From Bugula neritina (taxonomy: Eukaryota; Bryozoa; Gymnolaemata; Cheilostomatida; Bugulidae), in contig OZ037771.1 of assembly GCA_964035545.1 (NCBI GenBank), positions 496,001 through 560,000 of the forward strand: a DNA stretch of 64,000 nucleotides. The letters run 5' to 3'. The notes under the pieces are model-generated. The model made no database searches. It had not been told where the DNA came from and saw only the letters and a program-made list of their open reading frames with translations. The translations under genes were made by a program, and so were the position numbers. Positions 45,609 through 57,355 of this stretch are shown here, one piece after another. How positions within the stretch are numbered: position 1 is the stretch's first letter; every line of letters begins with the position of its first letter.

Positions 45609-48600
45609 CTACTTGCTAGGTTGTCTGAGGCAGTCCACAGACAAGCGATAATCTTTTCGAGCAGTCTTTGAGAGTCGTCTGATATAGACTATTGCATAGC
45701 TCTTAGACATTCCCAAGTAGTGAAGTAGGGCAACTCCCCATTCTTCTATTATTCTCCTAAAAATAATAATACTCGGCAATAGCAAGGAACCCTGTGTGTA
45801 CCCTGTATGTACCTGGTGTATACTCAGCTAATAGCAGATTCAGTATTAAACTACTACGATAATATCACCCTCTGGCAAATCTGTTACTGTTGTGCAGCAA
45901 ATAAAACGCTAACCTAATCTTATTGGTCAGTTTCTCTCTCTCCTTTGAATAGTGCATTGTGATTGGATCATCTTGAGACCATGTCCTGGATTCTATGGTC
46001 CAGTGTCTAGAGTAGTCCTCTAACATCTTCATTAGTTTAGCTCGGTGAGCCAGTTTCCTGCAAGAGAAAGCAACTACCAGAGAAAATGCAAGAGAAAGCA
46101 ACTACCAGAGATGATGCAAGAGAAGACAACTACCAGAGATGATACAAGAGAAGACAACTACCAGAGATGATGCAAGAGAAGACAACTACTAGAGATAATG
46201 CAAACACACCGGCACATACAAGCTCTGGGTTTTCAATAAACCCTACCAGTTTTAAATAATTTTGCACTTTCTACAAAATCCTAAAACTAGAAAACTGGTT
46301 TACAGGAATACAACTCTGAATATTAAATTCAAGGGTAAATACTTGAACAAATCAATACATTATTGTTATAATATATTATGTTTAGTGCTATATACTGTTA
46401 TAGATGATACGCCATCAAGTGACTTACTCTAACTGACTATCTCTGTTGATCACTGGGTTACTTTCATTATGTATAGCGTGGTTACTTTCAACTCGATGGG
46501 CTTGCTTAGTTACCATGGAAACAGATTGTCTGTCTTTAGAGTGTTTCTGGTTATGCTGCCGAGTGGATGAGAGGGGAGAACTTTTCCTTCTTGCTGACAG
46601 GATGACCGCTCGAGCTCCACCCTGCAGCGTGTAACATTATTATGCAATAGTATATAATATTACCTGCATACACTATACATACTATAATAATACATACACT
46701 ATACATACTATAATAATACATACATACACTATACATACTATAATATTACCTGCATGAAATATACATACTATAATATTACATACACTATACATACTATAAT
46801 ATTACCTGCATACAATATACATACTATAATATTACCTGCATGAAATATACATACTATAATATTACATACAATATACATACTATAATATTACATACATACA
46901 ATATACATACATACATACATACATAAATGCAATATACATACTATAATAATACATACAATATACATACTATAATATTACATACTATAATAGTATACAATAA
47001 CAGATCTGTAAGGAATAAACAAACCTTTAGGCTGGGCTTTCTCTTTGATGCAACACTGTACCTATAAACAGAACAGGTCACTTTATTGGAAGCAGAGCTT
47101 AAAACATGTTAACAGGAAAAGGTAGAGGAAAAATAGGGAGAGTTGGTTTAGGGGATATAACTGGTTAGAGTATGTTAAATAGAGAGAGGAGTAATAGATA
47201 CTAGTACAACATACAGTATAAACTAGAGAGAGGAGTATTAGATACTAGTACAATATACAGTATAAACCAGAGAGAGTATTAGATACTAGTACAACATACA
47301 GTATAAACTATAGAGAGGAGTAGATACTAGTACAACATACAGTATAAACTAGAGAGAGGAGTAATAGATACTAGTACAACATACAGTATAAACTAGAGAG
47401 AGGAGTAGATACTAGTACAATATACAGTATGAACTAGAGAGAGGAGTAATAGACACTAGTACAACATACAGTATAAACTAGAGAGAGGAGTAGATACTAG
47501 TACAACATACAGTATAAACTAGAGAGAGGAGTAGTAGATACTAGTACAACATACAGTATAAACTAGAGAGAGTATTAGATACTAGTACAATATACAGTAT
47601 AAACTAGAGAGAGGAGTAATAGATACTAGTACAACATACAGTATAAACTAGAGAGAGGAGTAATAGATACTAGTACAACATACAGTATAAACTAGAGAGA
47701 GGAGTAATAGATACTAGTACAACATACAGTATAAACTAACAGAATAGATCAGTTAGCCAAGCAACACTACCCCAACTCCCACTCATGTGTGAATGTGACA
47801 GTTACAGAAAGTATCTATACTGTAAGTCAACTATCTCACAGGTGTTTACCTTGTAGATAGGGACGGGCTCCTTGAGCTCCTGCGAGTGTTCTAAAATTAA
47901 AAAAAGTTCTCAACCATTATCTATTTACTTGATTCAATAGCAATACAGGCCCTTTCAATAGAGAGTTTTACTCTCCTAATAAAACATAAAAATATCTCGT
48001 CACACTCTTCACCTCTAGTCATGTCATCTTCCAAATAATATAACAACTTCATAATGTGGAGAAAGAAAACTGTAAGCAGATTAACACACAGCATGATATG
48101 TAGCCTGTGATAGCGTGTACAGCGAAACTACCTGACTAGTGTGGTGAAGCAATCTCGGTAATTTCTAAAATATAGCAAGAACATAAGCTATATATAGTTT
48201 TAGCTACGATGTCATGCAGGGAATAATATAGCTAACTTACATGCCAGCAACAACATAAAATAAATTTAACACTGGAAAGCTAATTTCCAAGGGATGTATA
48301 GTATGGACAAACAACTGGTCACTGAGGCAACAAATCCACAGTCTGAGAATATAACTACTCAGCGCAGGTAACTGTTTGATGAGCAGGTAAATTTTACCTA
48401 CACGTTTGGAAGACAGGTGATCCTCGGAGTTGACACTTTCAGGTGCAGGTTTCTTTATATAGTAGTCATACATGTCATCAGTTAGTGGTGGTAGAGCTGC
48501 AGGGGGTAACCTTGACTTGAACTACACGATACAATTTATCGTCTTTAAATACAGGAACATATGTATACACTACAGTAATAAGTGCAGAGCACACTACAGT

Positions 48601-51600
48601 AACATGTGCATAGCACACTACAGTAACATGTACACAACACACTACAGTAACATGTACACAACACACTACAGTAACATGTACATAACACACTACAGTAACA
48701 TGTGCATAGCACACTACAGTAACATGTACATAACACACTACAGTAATAAGTGCAGATGTTCATCCTAAGATTGTTTAGCATACGACACTGAAACTACTGC
48801 TTTAATTTTCCATCTTCTTACCTCTCACCTTATTGGCTAGCAAATACAATCTTAAGTCTCACCTTATTGGCTAGCAGAGACATGACCTCTGACCCTTCTA
48901 GAAGCTGCTGACTCACAGGACAAGGACCGTCTGGCAGCATCTCAGGTCTGTGATCTCTGGCAGCGAGACTCGAGTATAAACCTGGTGGCATCCGCGTCTT
49001 CTATAGAACACACAAGCAGAGTTTGGGAGACTGTGTACAGGTGGTACAGGGTATCACAAAGTATGATGTCACACATTTCCTGGTAGCGGAACGAGTGAGT
49101 TTAGTTTGTACTTTGATAGACTTAATCAGAGAGACAGCATAATATTATAGCTTTTGTCTTACACACTTCGAACGCAACTCTTCTTTGGTGTTGAAGATAA
49201 GATCTGCATGTTCCTTCTTAGTTTCAACTACGAGAGTGACTTGGTGCTGCTCACATTTGAAGTGCAACTTCCACCTGTTTCCTGGGGAGATCTTGACGGA
49301 AATATGTTCGTTGAGCTGAAACAGCAATCCACAGGCTATACTGAACAGTAGTCTACAGGCTATACTGAACAGTAGTCTACAGGCTATACTGAAGAGTAGT
49401 CCACAGGCTATACTGAACAGTAGTCTACAGGCTATACTGAACAGTAGTCCACAGGCTATACTGAACAGTAGTCTACAGGCTATACTGAACAGTAGTCCAC
49501 AGGCTATACTGAACAGCTGCATATATTTATAGCTAATTACTGCAATAACAATAGCAGTATATTTTATTTATAGCTAATTACTTTGAGTGTAGCAGGGGGC
49601 GGCGGGTCGCCTGGAGCCCACCCTTTCCTTATTCTTCCACCAGGATAAAACCACAGTCCACATGACTTGCTGTATTTTAAGAAAACACAACTAAAGTTTA
49701 CAATGCTGAATAACAAAACTCAGAAGTGATTTTATATACACGGTTATATCATTCATATTACAGACTAATGAATGTGTATGTTACCAACTCATTGCTTACA
49801 TTGTTTGTTATCCAACTTAATAGAAGTCAAAATAGACACCATATCATATCACAATATATCATATAACAAGATATCATATCACAATATATAATATTACAAT
49901 ATATCATATCATAATATATTATATCACAATATATAGCACAATATATCATATCACAATATATCATATAACAAGATATCATATCACAATATATAATATTACA
50001 ATATACCATATCATAATATATCATATCACAATATATAGCACAATATATTATATCACAATATATATAACAATATATTATATCACAATACATCATATCACAA
50101 TATATCATATCACAATATATAATATCACAATATAATGCAGCACAAAGATATTAACAAGCTATACATACCTATGCATGTAACACAGCTCACCATTAGAATA
50201 ATAGAAAGAGCAAGTACCACCGGGAGTTATCAGTCCTCTGAAGGGACTGTCACACTTAGCACTAGCGTCTAGTAGCAGGTAATAAAACCCACCAGTTGGG
50301 CTGCGGCTTCTGACAATGGCAGGTAGACCAGTCGAGTAGCTAGCGACATATTACGGCAATGAGCAACAATGTAATGAAACACACTTTATGCTGAGAGTAT
50401 AAACTTATACGATGAAGTTTAAAAATAGTTGGAATTAAAATAAATCTGAAAACTCAAAAATATGCAAAACCAGATTAAACTGGGTGACTCTAAACTAACT
50501 AAAATATAATGAATCAACACTATTTAAATAACACTCAACACTGGAATACACAACCTATATTGAAATAGTGAGAATGTATTATTCATAGTGTTGCAGTTTA
50601 ATCATTCATTATATATAGTCACAATAGTACCCATCTAAGAGGATCTAACAACTTATAAACTCAGCTGCATTTGGTTAAAGTCATCTCGGAGTAAGTCACC
50701 CCCCCCCCCCGCCCCCCACCACACAGTTGCACTTAGAACTCACGCCCTAAACCATCAACTAAAACACAAGGCATTATTCTGTACGTAGATAAGCTCAGTG
50801 CCAGAGCCTGACTCTGTGAGAGGAAGTTATACTTACCATATGACTTGACTGCCGTCTGCTACTGTTGACGTGAACACTGACTTCTTCGTAAGAGGAAGGG
50901 AGTTGGTTAAAGACTTCAATGCCTCTTTACTTGACTTTAGGAGAGACTTTTGGAGCTGCAGTACATCTTTTTCAGCAAGAAACGACTGAAACATACTTTT
51001 GTATTATATACAGTAAGTACATACAGTATATACTGTAAGTACATACTGTATATACTGTAAGTACATGTATACAGTAAGTATATACTGTATATACAGTAAG
51101 TACATACAGTATATACTGTAAGTACATACTGTATATACTGTAAGTACATGTATACAGTAAGTATATACTGTATATACAGTAAGTACATACAGTATATACT
51201 GTAAGTACATGTATACAGTAAGTATATACTGTATATACAGTAAGTACATACAGTATATACTGTAAGTACATGTATACAGTAAGTACATACTGTATATACT
51301 GTAAGTACATGTATACAATGCATACATTTATCTTAGCTTATAAAACTTGATTCACAGAACATTCCTTACTCTCACACATTTCACCTACTCTATCACCTCC
51401 AGTTCACCTACTCTACCACCTCCAGTTCACCTACTCTATCACCTCCAGTTCACCTACTCTACCACCTCCAGTTCACCTACTCTACCACCTCTAGTTCACC
51501 TACTCTACCACCTCCAGTTCACCTGCTCTACCACCTCCAGTTTACCTACCTTACGACCTCGAATGTCTAGACGTCTGAGTGGGACTGGCTGGTTCCGTTT

Positions 51601-54600
51601 CTCCCCGTAGTACACAATTGATGGACTCACCAAAGTATTTTTTGCTTTTAGCTCAGCTTGAAATGTATTTCTGAAATAATATGGAAACCAGTGTGTGAAG
51701 AACCAAATTGCATATTGTAACAGTTACTGAAGAATCAAACAGTTTATTGGTAACTTTACCGGTGAATTATCTGTTTGCACAGCTGAAGTTGTTTTTTTAG
51801 ATGAACAGAACACGAATATCATGTAGAATGCATGCTGCTGAGAAATATCATGTAGAATACATGCTGCTGAGAAATAATAAAATCTTGTATTTTGGTTATT
51901 CAAAATAAAATGCTAGAAGAAAGATGCATCATTATTGAAACTTACATTTTTGCTGCTTCAACCTTCAATTTGGCAGCACAAATCAGCTCTCTCTTTATAC
52001 TAAAAAGCAGTAGCATCAATTTGAATTTGTTTTTGCATAGGAAAATATACGTATGAAAACATGTATATTAGCTTACTACACCTGTCTTGAATGCAATGGC
52101 CTTAAAATCCAATAGATATAGTACTCTACACAGTACACTATAAATGCTTACCCACTACTGTTCAAGTAGTCTGGGGAAGGAGACTGGATGTCAGATGTCA
52201 GATTCTTCAACGAGGGATGAGATTCTATGATTGACTGAAAATAGAACATCAAATGTAATAGCTGGGACTAGTAGTTAGGTATATACAGCTAGTAGTTAGG
52301 TATATACAGCTAGTAGTTAGGTATATACAGCTAGTACAGGTATATACAGCTAGTAGTTAGGTATATACAGCTAGTAGTTAGGTGTATACAGCTAGTAGTT
52401 AGGTATATACAGCTAGTAGTTAGGTATATACAGCTAGTAGTTAGGTATATACAGCTAGTAGTTAGGTATATACAGCTAGTAGTTAGGTATACACAGCTAG
52501 TAGTTAGGTATACACAGCTAGTAGTTAGGTATATACAGCTAGTAGTTAGGTATATACAGCCAGTACAGGTACATACAGCTAGTAAACAAAAACAATACCT
52601 GCTTCACCAGCTGACTCCAAGCCACGCTGACTACAGAAGTGCTACTGGCTGACTCAGATGGTGTCCCAAGAGAGAGTTTTCTCAGCAAGTATTGAGCTTC
52701 AATGTCCACCTTTGGGTCTAATGGAGGTAATGTCCTGCTCGTGGGTCCTGGAAGGCAAGAAAGCACGTCGCTAGATGATGGAGTAGAACATTTCTCTCTA
52801 CGAGTTGATTTTCTTCTGGAATTCTTACTTTCTACAATATAACATAATATAATATAATATATATACTTTCTATAATATAATATAATGTATATACTTTCTA
52901 CAATATAATATAATATAATATAATATACTTTCTATAATAAAAATTTTAAAAATATAAAACTGATTGACATACTGATGCAAATAGTTTTGAATTCTTTTAC
53001 AGTAAAGCTTTAGTTCCTTGAAAACATGCAGTTGAAATAATGTGCAGAATGGAAATAGCGACTGTGGCATATGATGATGATATAAAACTAAATAGAGAGG
53101 GGTGCATCAAAATACGCTATAGACAATACCAGTTTACCATAATCAGGTCTATGTAATTGATTATAGTATAATAAATTAATAGTTGAGGGGTTGACTATTA
53201 ATTGCAGAAAGCATATCTGAGACAGAGACGTGCCAACCGCCTACCGTATTGAGTCGAGGCTACACTATTAGGAACACTGGCAATACTAGTTCTTTGGTCT
53301 CCACAGACTGCTTTATTAGTCTCTGTGTTCTAAAACATACCACCATCCTGGTAGACATTGTGCTGACAACTTGAGAATATGTGCTAACAATTCACTGCAA
53401 GCAGTTCACCGCAAACAGTTCACTGCCAACAGTTCACTGCAAACAGTGGATACATTTAACTGCTTAGTGAGATGAACACAATATCTCTCAACTGTAACTC
53501 TGAGCGTACTCTGTGGGCAAGCTTATTATGTCAAGTATAGAAGCAGGGTGTTTTCTGCTATTTATATAGTTGCTATAGCAACAATCACTTACTGTCAAAC
53601 CCTTCACTGGATATGACTGGACTTGTGGAGTTATCACTCCAATGTTATTCTCATAATCTATTGAACTCGCCGAGTTCCGACTGACACGAGACTGCCTACT
53701 GGTCATTTCATCATCAACAAGAGATGTTACATCTTCCGTGATTGGCTGAAATGGTAATACATCATTCATACATTATTTATGCATTAGTTGTGTATATATT
53801 AGTCATCCATATTAGCTATATCTTGGGAAAGTTTATAGTCATCATCACTGTGAGAAAACCCCTGATGGAAATACTTTTTTGTTAAATTGGGCTAAGGACT
53901 TATTCAGATGGGGCACAGGAGCAATTATGACTGGATGCTCTTCACCAATGGCCTTTGCCTGAGTTCAAACCCATGACTTGGTATTTACTAAGCCCCTCGA
54001 CCTGGCTGCTTCCTATAATATATTAGTTACACATTATGTAATACCTTCAACAGACTCTTCTCATTGTTAATGAGTAACATCAGAGCATGGTCAACATCTA
54101 CATGATCGTCACCCTGAAACCACAACATAAGGTCAAGGTCAATCGTAGCAAAACTCATTCAACAGCATGATATCTTGAATAGCTTTAGTCAACAACCCTG
54201 AAGTTAACAGATATGGTAGAATTAATATTCCCAGGAAACAGTGCACATATCTGCTGTACTGAAACTGTCAGTGTGCAATACTGCACCATCCAGTGGCAGT
54301 GTCGTCCATAATCTAATCTAATAACACCTGCTTGCATATACCATATAACTATAGCATGCTATAATATAGTATGACTATTGCATTATGGTACAGTATGACT
54401 ATTGCATTATGGTACAGTATGACTATTGCATTATGGTACAGTATGACTGTTGCATTATGGTACAGTATGACTATTGCATTATGGTACAGTATGACTATTG
54501 TATTGTGGTACAGTATGACTATTGCATTATGGTACAGTATGACTATTGTATTGTGGTACAGTATGACTATTGCATTATGGTACAGTATGACTATCTGTTG

Positions 54601-54775
54601 CATTATGGTACAGTATGACTATTGCATTATGGTACAGTATGACTGTTGCATTATGGTACACTATGACTATTGCATTATCATACCACAAAGTTACTGCAGC
54701 TTTTACCTTCACAGATACTCTAAGCTGAGTCTTCATACTTCCAGGTCCAATAAACTTCCAGTTACTTCCAGGCAT
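45609..54775 (-). CDS. FAM194-domain protein (ERICH6-like), 760 aa
   Basis: Twenty exons: 54775-54707, 54113-54045, 53745-53593, 53329-53245, 52831-52599, 52234-52152, 51999-51946, 51670-51550, 50985-50837, 50339-50169, 49669-49582, 49315-49163, 49000-48863, 48521-48402, 48164-48132, 47890-47850, 47061-47025, 46621-46428, 46057-45914, 45756-45609. They sum to 2283 nt and every junction is in phase. Residues ~335-475 match the FAM194 domain of vertebrate ERICH6: STGLPAIVRSRSPTGGFYYL, RGLITPGGTCSFYYSNGELC, GLWFYPGGRIRKGW, then LNEHISVKISPGNRWKLHF. The N-terminal half is Ser/Thr-rich with a Lys-rich helical stretch (KRELICAAKLKVEAAK). The C-terminal 250 residues are basic (LAHRAKLMKMLEDYSRHW, then LRQPSK*). 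The molecular role of the family is poorly known. Exon 48521 has a weaker alternative acceptor upstream. Confidence 0.82.
46070..46200. repeat. Intronic repeat, ~29-bp unit
   Basis: About four copies of agaagacaactaccagagat plus gatgcaag, in the FAM194 intron just upstream of exon 46057-45914. Confidence 0.88.
46640..46995. repeat. Intronic repeat, atacatactataatattac-type
   Basis: Irregular copies of 17-32 bp (catacactatacatactata) in the FAM194 intron between exons 47061-47025 and 46621-46428. Confidence 0.88.
47165..47740. repeat. Intronic minisatellite, ~38-bp unit, about 14 copies
   Basis: Unit contains agagaggagtaatagatact and agtacaacatacagtataaa. It fills most of the intron between FAM194 exons 47890-47850 and 47061-47025. 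Confidence 0.93.
48560..48755. repeat. Intronic minisatellite, 24-bp unit, about 8 copies
   Basis: Unit cacactacagtaacatgtac plus ataa, in the FAM194 intron upstream of exon 48521-48402. Confidence 0.93.
49325..49518. repeat. Intronic minisatellite, 24-bp unit, about 8 copies
   Basis: Unit agtagtctacaggctatact plus gaac. It runs up to the acceptor of FAM194 exon 49315-49163; the polypyrimidine region of that acceptor is a diverged copy. Confidence 0.93.
49840..50140. repeat. Intronic AT-rich minisatellite, atatcacaatatatcat-type
   Basis: About twenty short copies of 12-17 bp between FAM194 exons 50339-50169 and 49669-49582. Confidence 0.9.
51000..51318. repeat. Intronic repeat with self-complementary units
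   Basis: Copies of tatactgtaagtacatac and its near complement tatacagtaagtacatac alternate in both orientations. The array could fold into hairpins. It lies just upstream of FAM194 exon 50985-50837. Confidence 0.92.
51370..51548. repeat. Intronic minisatellite, 23-bp unit, about 7 copies
   Basis: Unit tctaccacctccagttcacc plus tac. It ends at the donor of FAM194 exon 51670-51550, whose minus-strand gtaggt is shared with the repeat (gtaggtgaac). Confidence 0.92.
52265..52585. repeat. Intronic minisatellite, 21-bp unit, about 15 copies
   Basis: Unit agctagtagttaggtatata plus c, between FAM194 exons 52831-52599 and 52234-52152. Confidence 0.94.
53865..54013 (-). mobile_element. tRNA-like SINE, ~150 bp
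   Basis: Read on the minus strand, the head has an A-box-like agccaggtcgaggggc and, after a tRNA-like spacing, a B-box-like gggtttgaactc. A body with aagagcatccagtcataatt follows, a type of stretch that recurs in tRNA-derived SINEs. It sits in the FAM194 intron between exons 54113-54045 and 53745-53593. Confidence 0.55.
54355..54685. repeat. Intronic minisatellite, 24-bp unit, about 13 copies
   Basis: Unit tatgactattgcattatggt plus acag, close to the donor of FAM194 exon 1. It gives spurious repetitive frames on both strands. Confidence 0.94.
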
Positions 54776-57355
54776 AGTTGACCTTCAGCAAGTCAATCTG
54801 TGAAACAGTGAACTATAGACAGTAGTATATACACCACGAGTTTAGCACCATATACTCAGTAATATATACTAATACATCATATACTCAGTAATATATACTA
54901 ATACACCATATACTCAGTAATATATACTAATACATCATATACTCAGTAATATATACTAATACATCATATACTCAGTAATATATACTAATACATCATATAC
55001 TCAGTAATATATACTATTACATCATATACTCAGTAATATATACTAATACATCATATACTCAGTAATATATACTAATACATCATATACTCAGTAATATATA
55101 CTATTACATCATATACTCAGTAATATATACTAATACATCATATACTCAGTAATATATACTAATACACCATATACTCAGTAATATATATACCACGAGTTTA
55201 GCATCATATATTTACTATCTATTCTTAATTATTGTTTTAGAATCTCTAAGACTGTAGCTTGTACACTCAGAAATAAACTTGTAGTATGTTATACATTAAT
55301 ACAATATACTGTAATACAACATATTACAATAATATAATGTACAATAATAATGCCATGTACTATAATAATACAATGCACTACAATACAATGTGAAATAATA
55401 ATACCATAGAAAATAACTTACAATGTAAAAGATAACAGATGTTTTGCCATTCTACATTATTGTTAGCAGAATGCATTACTTCAAGTAATTTCTTGTGTTT
55501 ATGTTGAGCAGCAACCACTACAAACATCTTTAATTGACTAATCTAATGAAGCATTATGTTGTATTACAGCAATTATATATTTTTTATTTTGAGAGACTTT
55601 AATGAACAACTAAACAACTAAACATGTATGCACTTCCTTACAGTAAACATGTATGCACTTCCTTACAGTAAACATGTATGCACTACCTTACAGTAAACAT
55701 GTATGCACTACCTTACAGTAAACATGTATGCACTAGCTTACAGTAAACATGTATGCACTACCTTACAGTAAACATGTATGCACTACCTTACAGTAAAAAT
55801 GTATGCACTTCCTTACAGTTAACATGTATGCACTACCTTACAGTAAACATGTATGCACTACCTTACAGTAAACATGTATGCACTACCTTACAGTAAACAT
55901 GTATGCACTACCTTACAGTAAACATGTATGCACTACCTTACAGTAAACATGTATGCACTACCTTACAGTAAACATGTATGCACTACCTTACAGTAAACAT
56001 GTATGCAGTACCTTACAGTAAACATGTATGCAATTTTTGTTTGTTATGATAAATGGAAATTTTCAGTAATTTAGATACAGTCACACAATCAAACCTGATA
56101 ATAACTAAAAGTAAGAATAAAAGTGTTAAACTACTCAAACTTGTTAGGATCATATTAAAAAGACGTAGCACACAATATTGATACTCCAGGGAACTTCAGG
56201 TGGTGGTTACTAAGTGCAGTGAATTATTTGTAGGGAGAGCTGTCACTGTATATCTTCAGTGAAACTGGAAACGCTAGAAAAGCATATACTGTAATTATAA
56301 TGAATATAATAACTAGTATAAGCCTGGTTTCACCACACAGAACACAGTTTATGGGTTAATAAGTTCATCATAGTGTTTATAACATGTATTACGGAGGAGT
56401 TACCTTGCAGTCTCAAGGCAATTATATTCTCACCTATCTCCGCTTTGTCCTGTATGGTAAGTAAGTCAGTAAGTAAGGTTTAAGTTTGATTGTTAAGTAT
56501 ATTGAGGTGTAAATCCAATTGCAGCCCAACATTGCCAGTATTGAAGAGCAAAACCAATACTTATTTCCCCTGTACCCAAATATATGGCCATGGTTTCTGC
56601 AACCCATTCATTCCAGCCACATGATATGATATGCCAGAGGATGTACCCTCCAAGTACAATAGTAAGTGTATGTTTAGGTACATGCGAAACTACAGGTGTA
56701 AGTGGTGCTTAAAGCAGAGGGCATTGAGAGTAGAGAAAGAGCATGCTGGAGGTTATATATTATATATTTGAAAAAGAGACCAGAATAAATATATATATAT
56801 AACAGGTGAGTATTTATCACTATATAGTGATAGGTAATAGTGGAGAGGTGTAACTGAAAATAGAAAAGGGCACAGGCACGATCAATATTACATTTTATTA
56901 CTGTAAAAAATTACAAAGAAATGATAACTTTATAGAAATTGAAGCAACATAATGTAAATACTAGTAAAAAATCATTTGCATAGAAAATATGGCTTAATAT
57001 CAACAAAATCCTTCAAAAGTTTGATTGTTTCAAAAATGGACTTCTTAACCACCAAGTCTGTGTAAAGAACTAACAAAGAATAGTTGTGATAATAATTTCT
57101 TTTTTTTATAAGTTATGCCCGACTAGCATTAGTTAATATGTATACTGATGACTTAACTGCTAGAGTGAAGATACAGCGGCACGGTAGACACTCCAGCCTA
57201 CCAGCTTGGCAAATTAGCTTCAAAACGTAACAAGTGTTTCAAAAGTCAGTAAAAAATAAAAATTTAAAACCTTTCACCAAAAATAGAAGAGATAAGAGAA
57301 TGGAAAAAAGATATAGAACTGCATGCATATAATAACTAGTAAACTAACTCCACTG
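54776..57355. other. Intergenic region between TIR-STING (3') and FAM194 (5')
   Basis: Two minisatellites: 54850-55195, ~29-bp unit (atatatactaatacatcata plus), about 12 copies, and 55618-56035, 25-bp unit (cagtaaacatgtatgcacta plus cctta), about 16 copies. A short plus-strand ATG frame at 56384 with a donor at 56458 could not be linked to a second exon in phase. No RNA gene recognised. Confidence 0.7.

Noticed and set aside
56384-56640. Possible two-exon plus-strand gene with a donor at 56458 and a pyrimidine-rich acceptor near 56524
   Set aside because: The phases do not match; the in-phase reading hits a stop after a few codons, and no family resemblance was seen.
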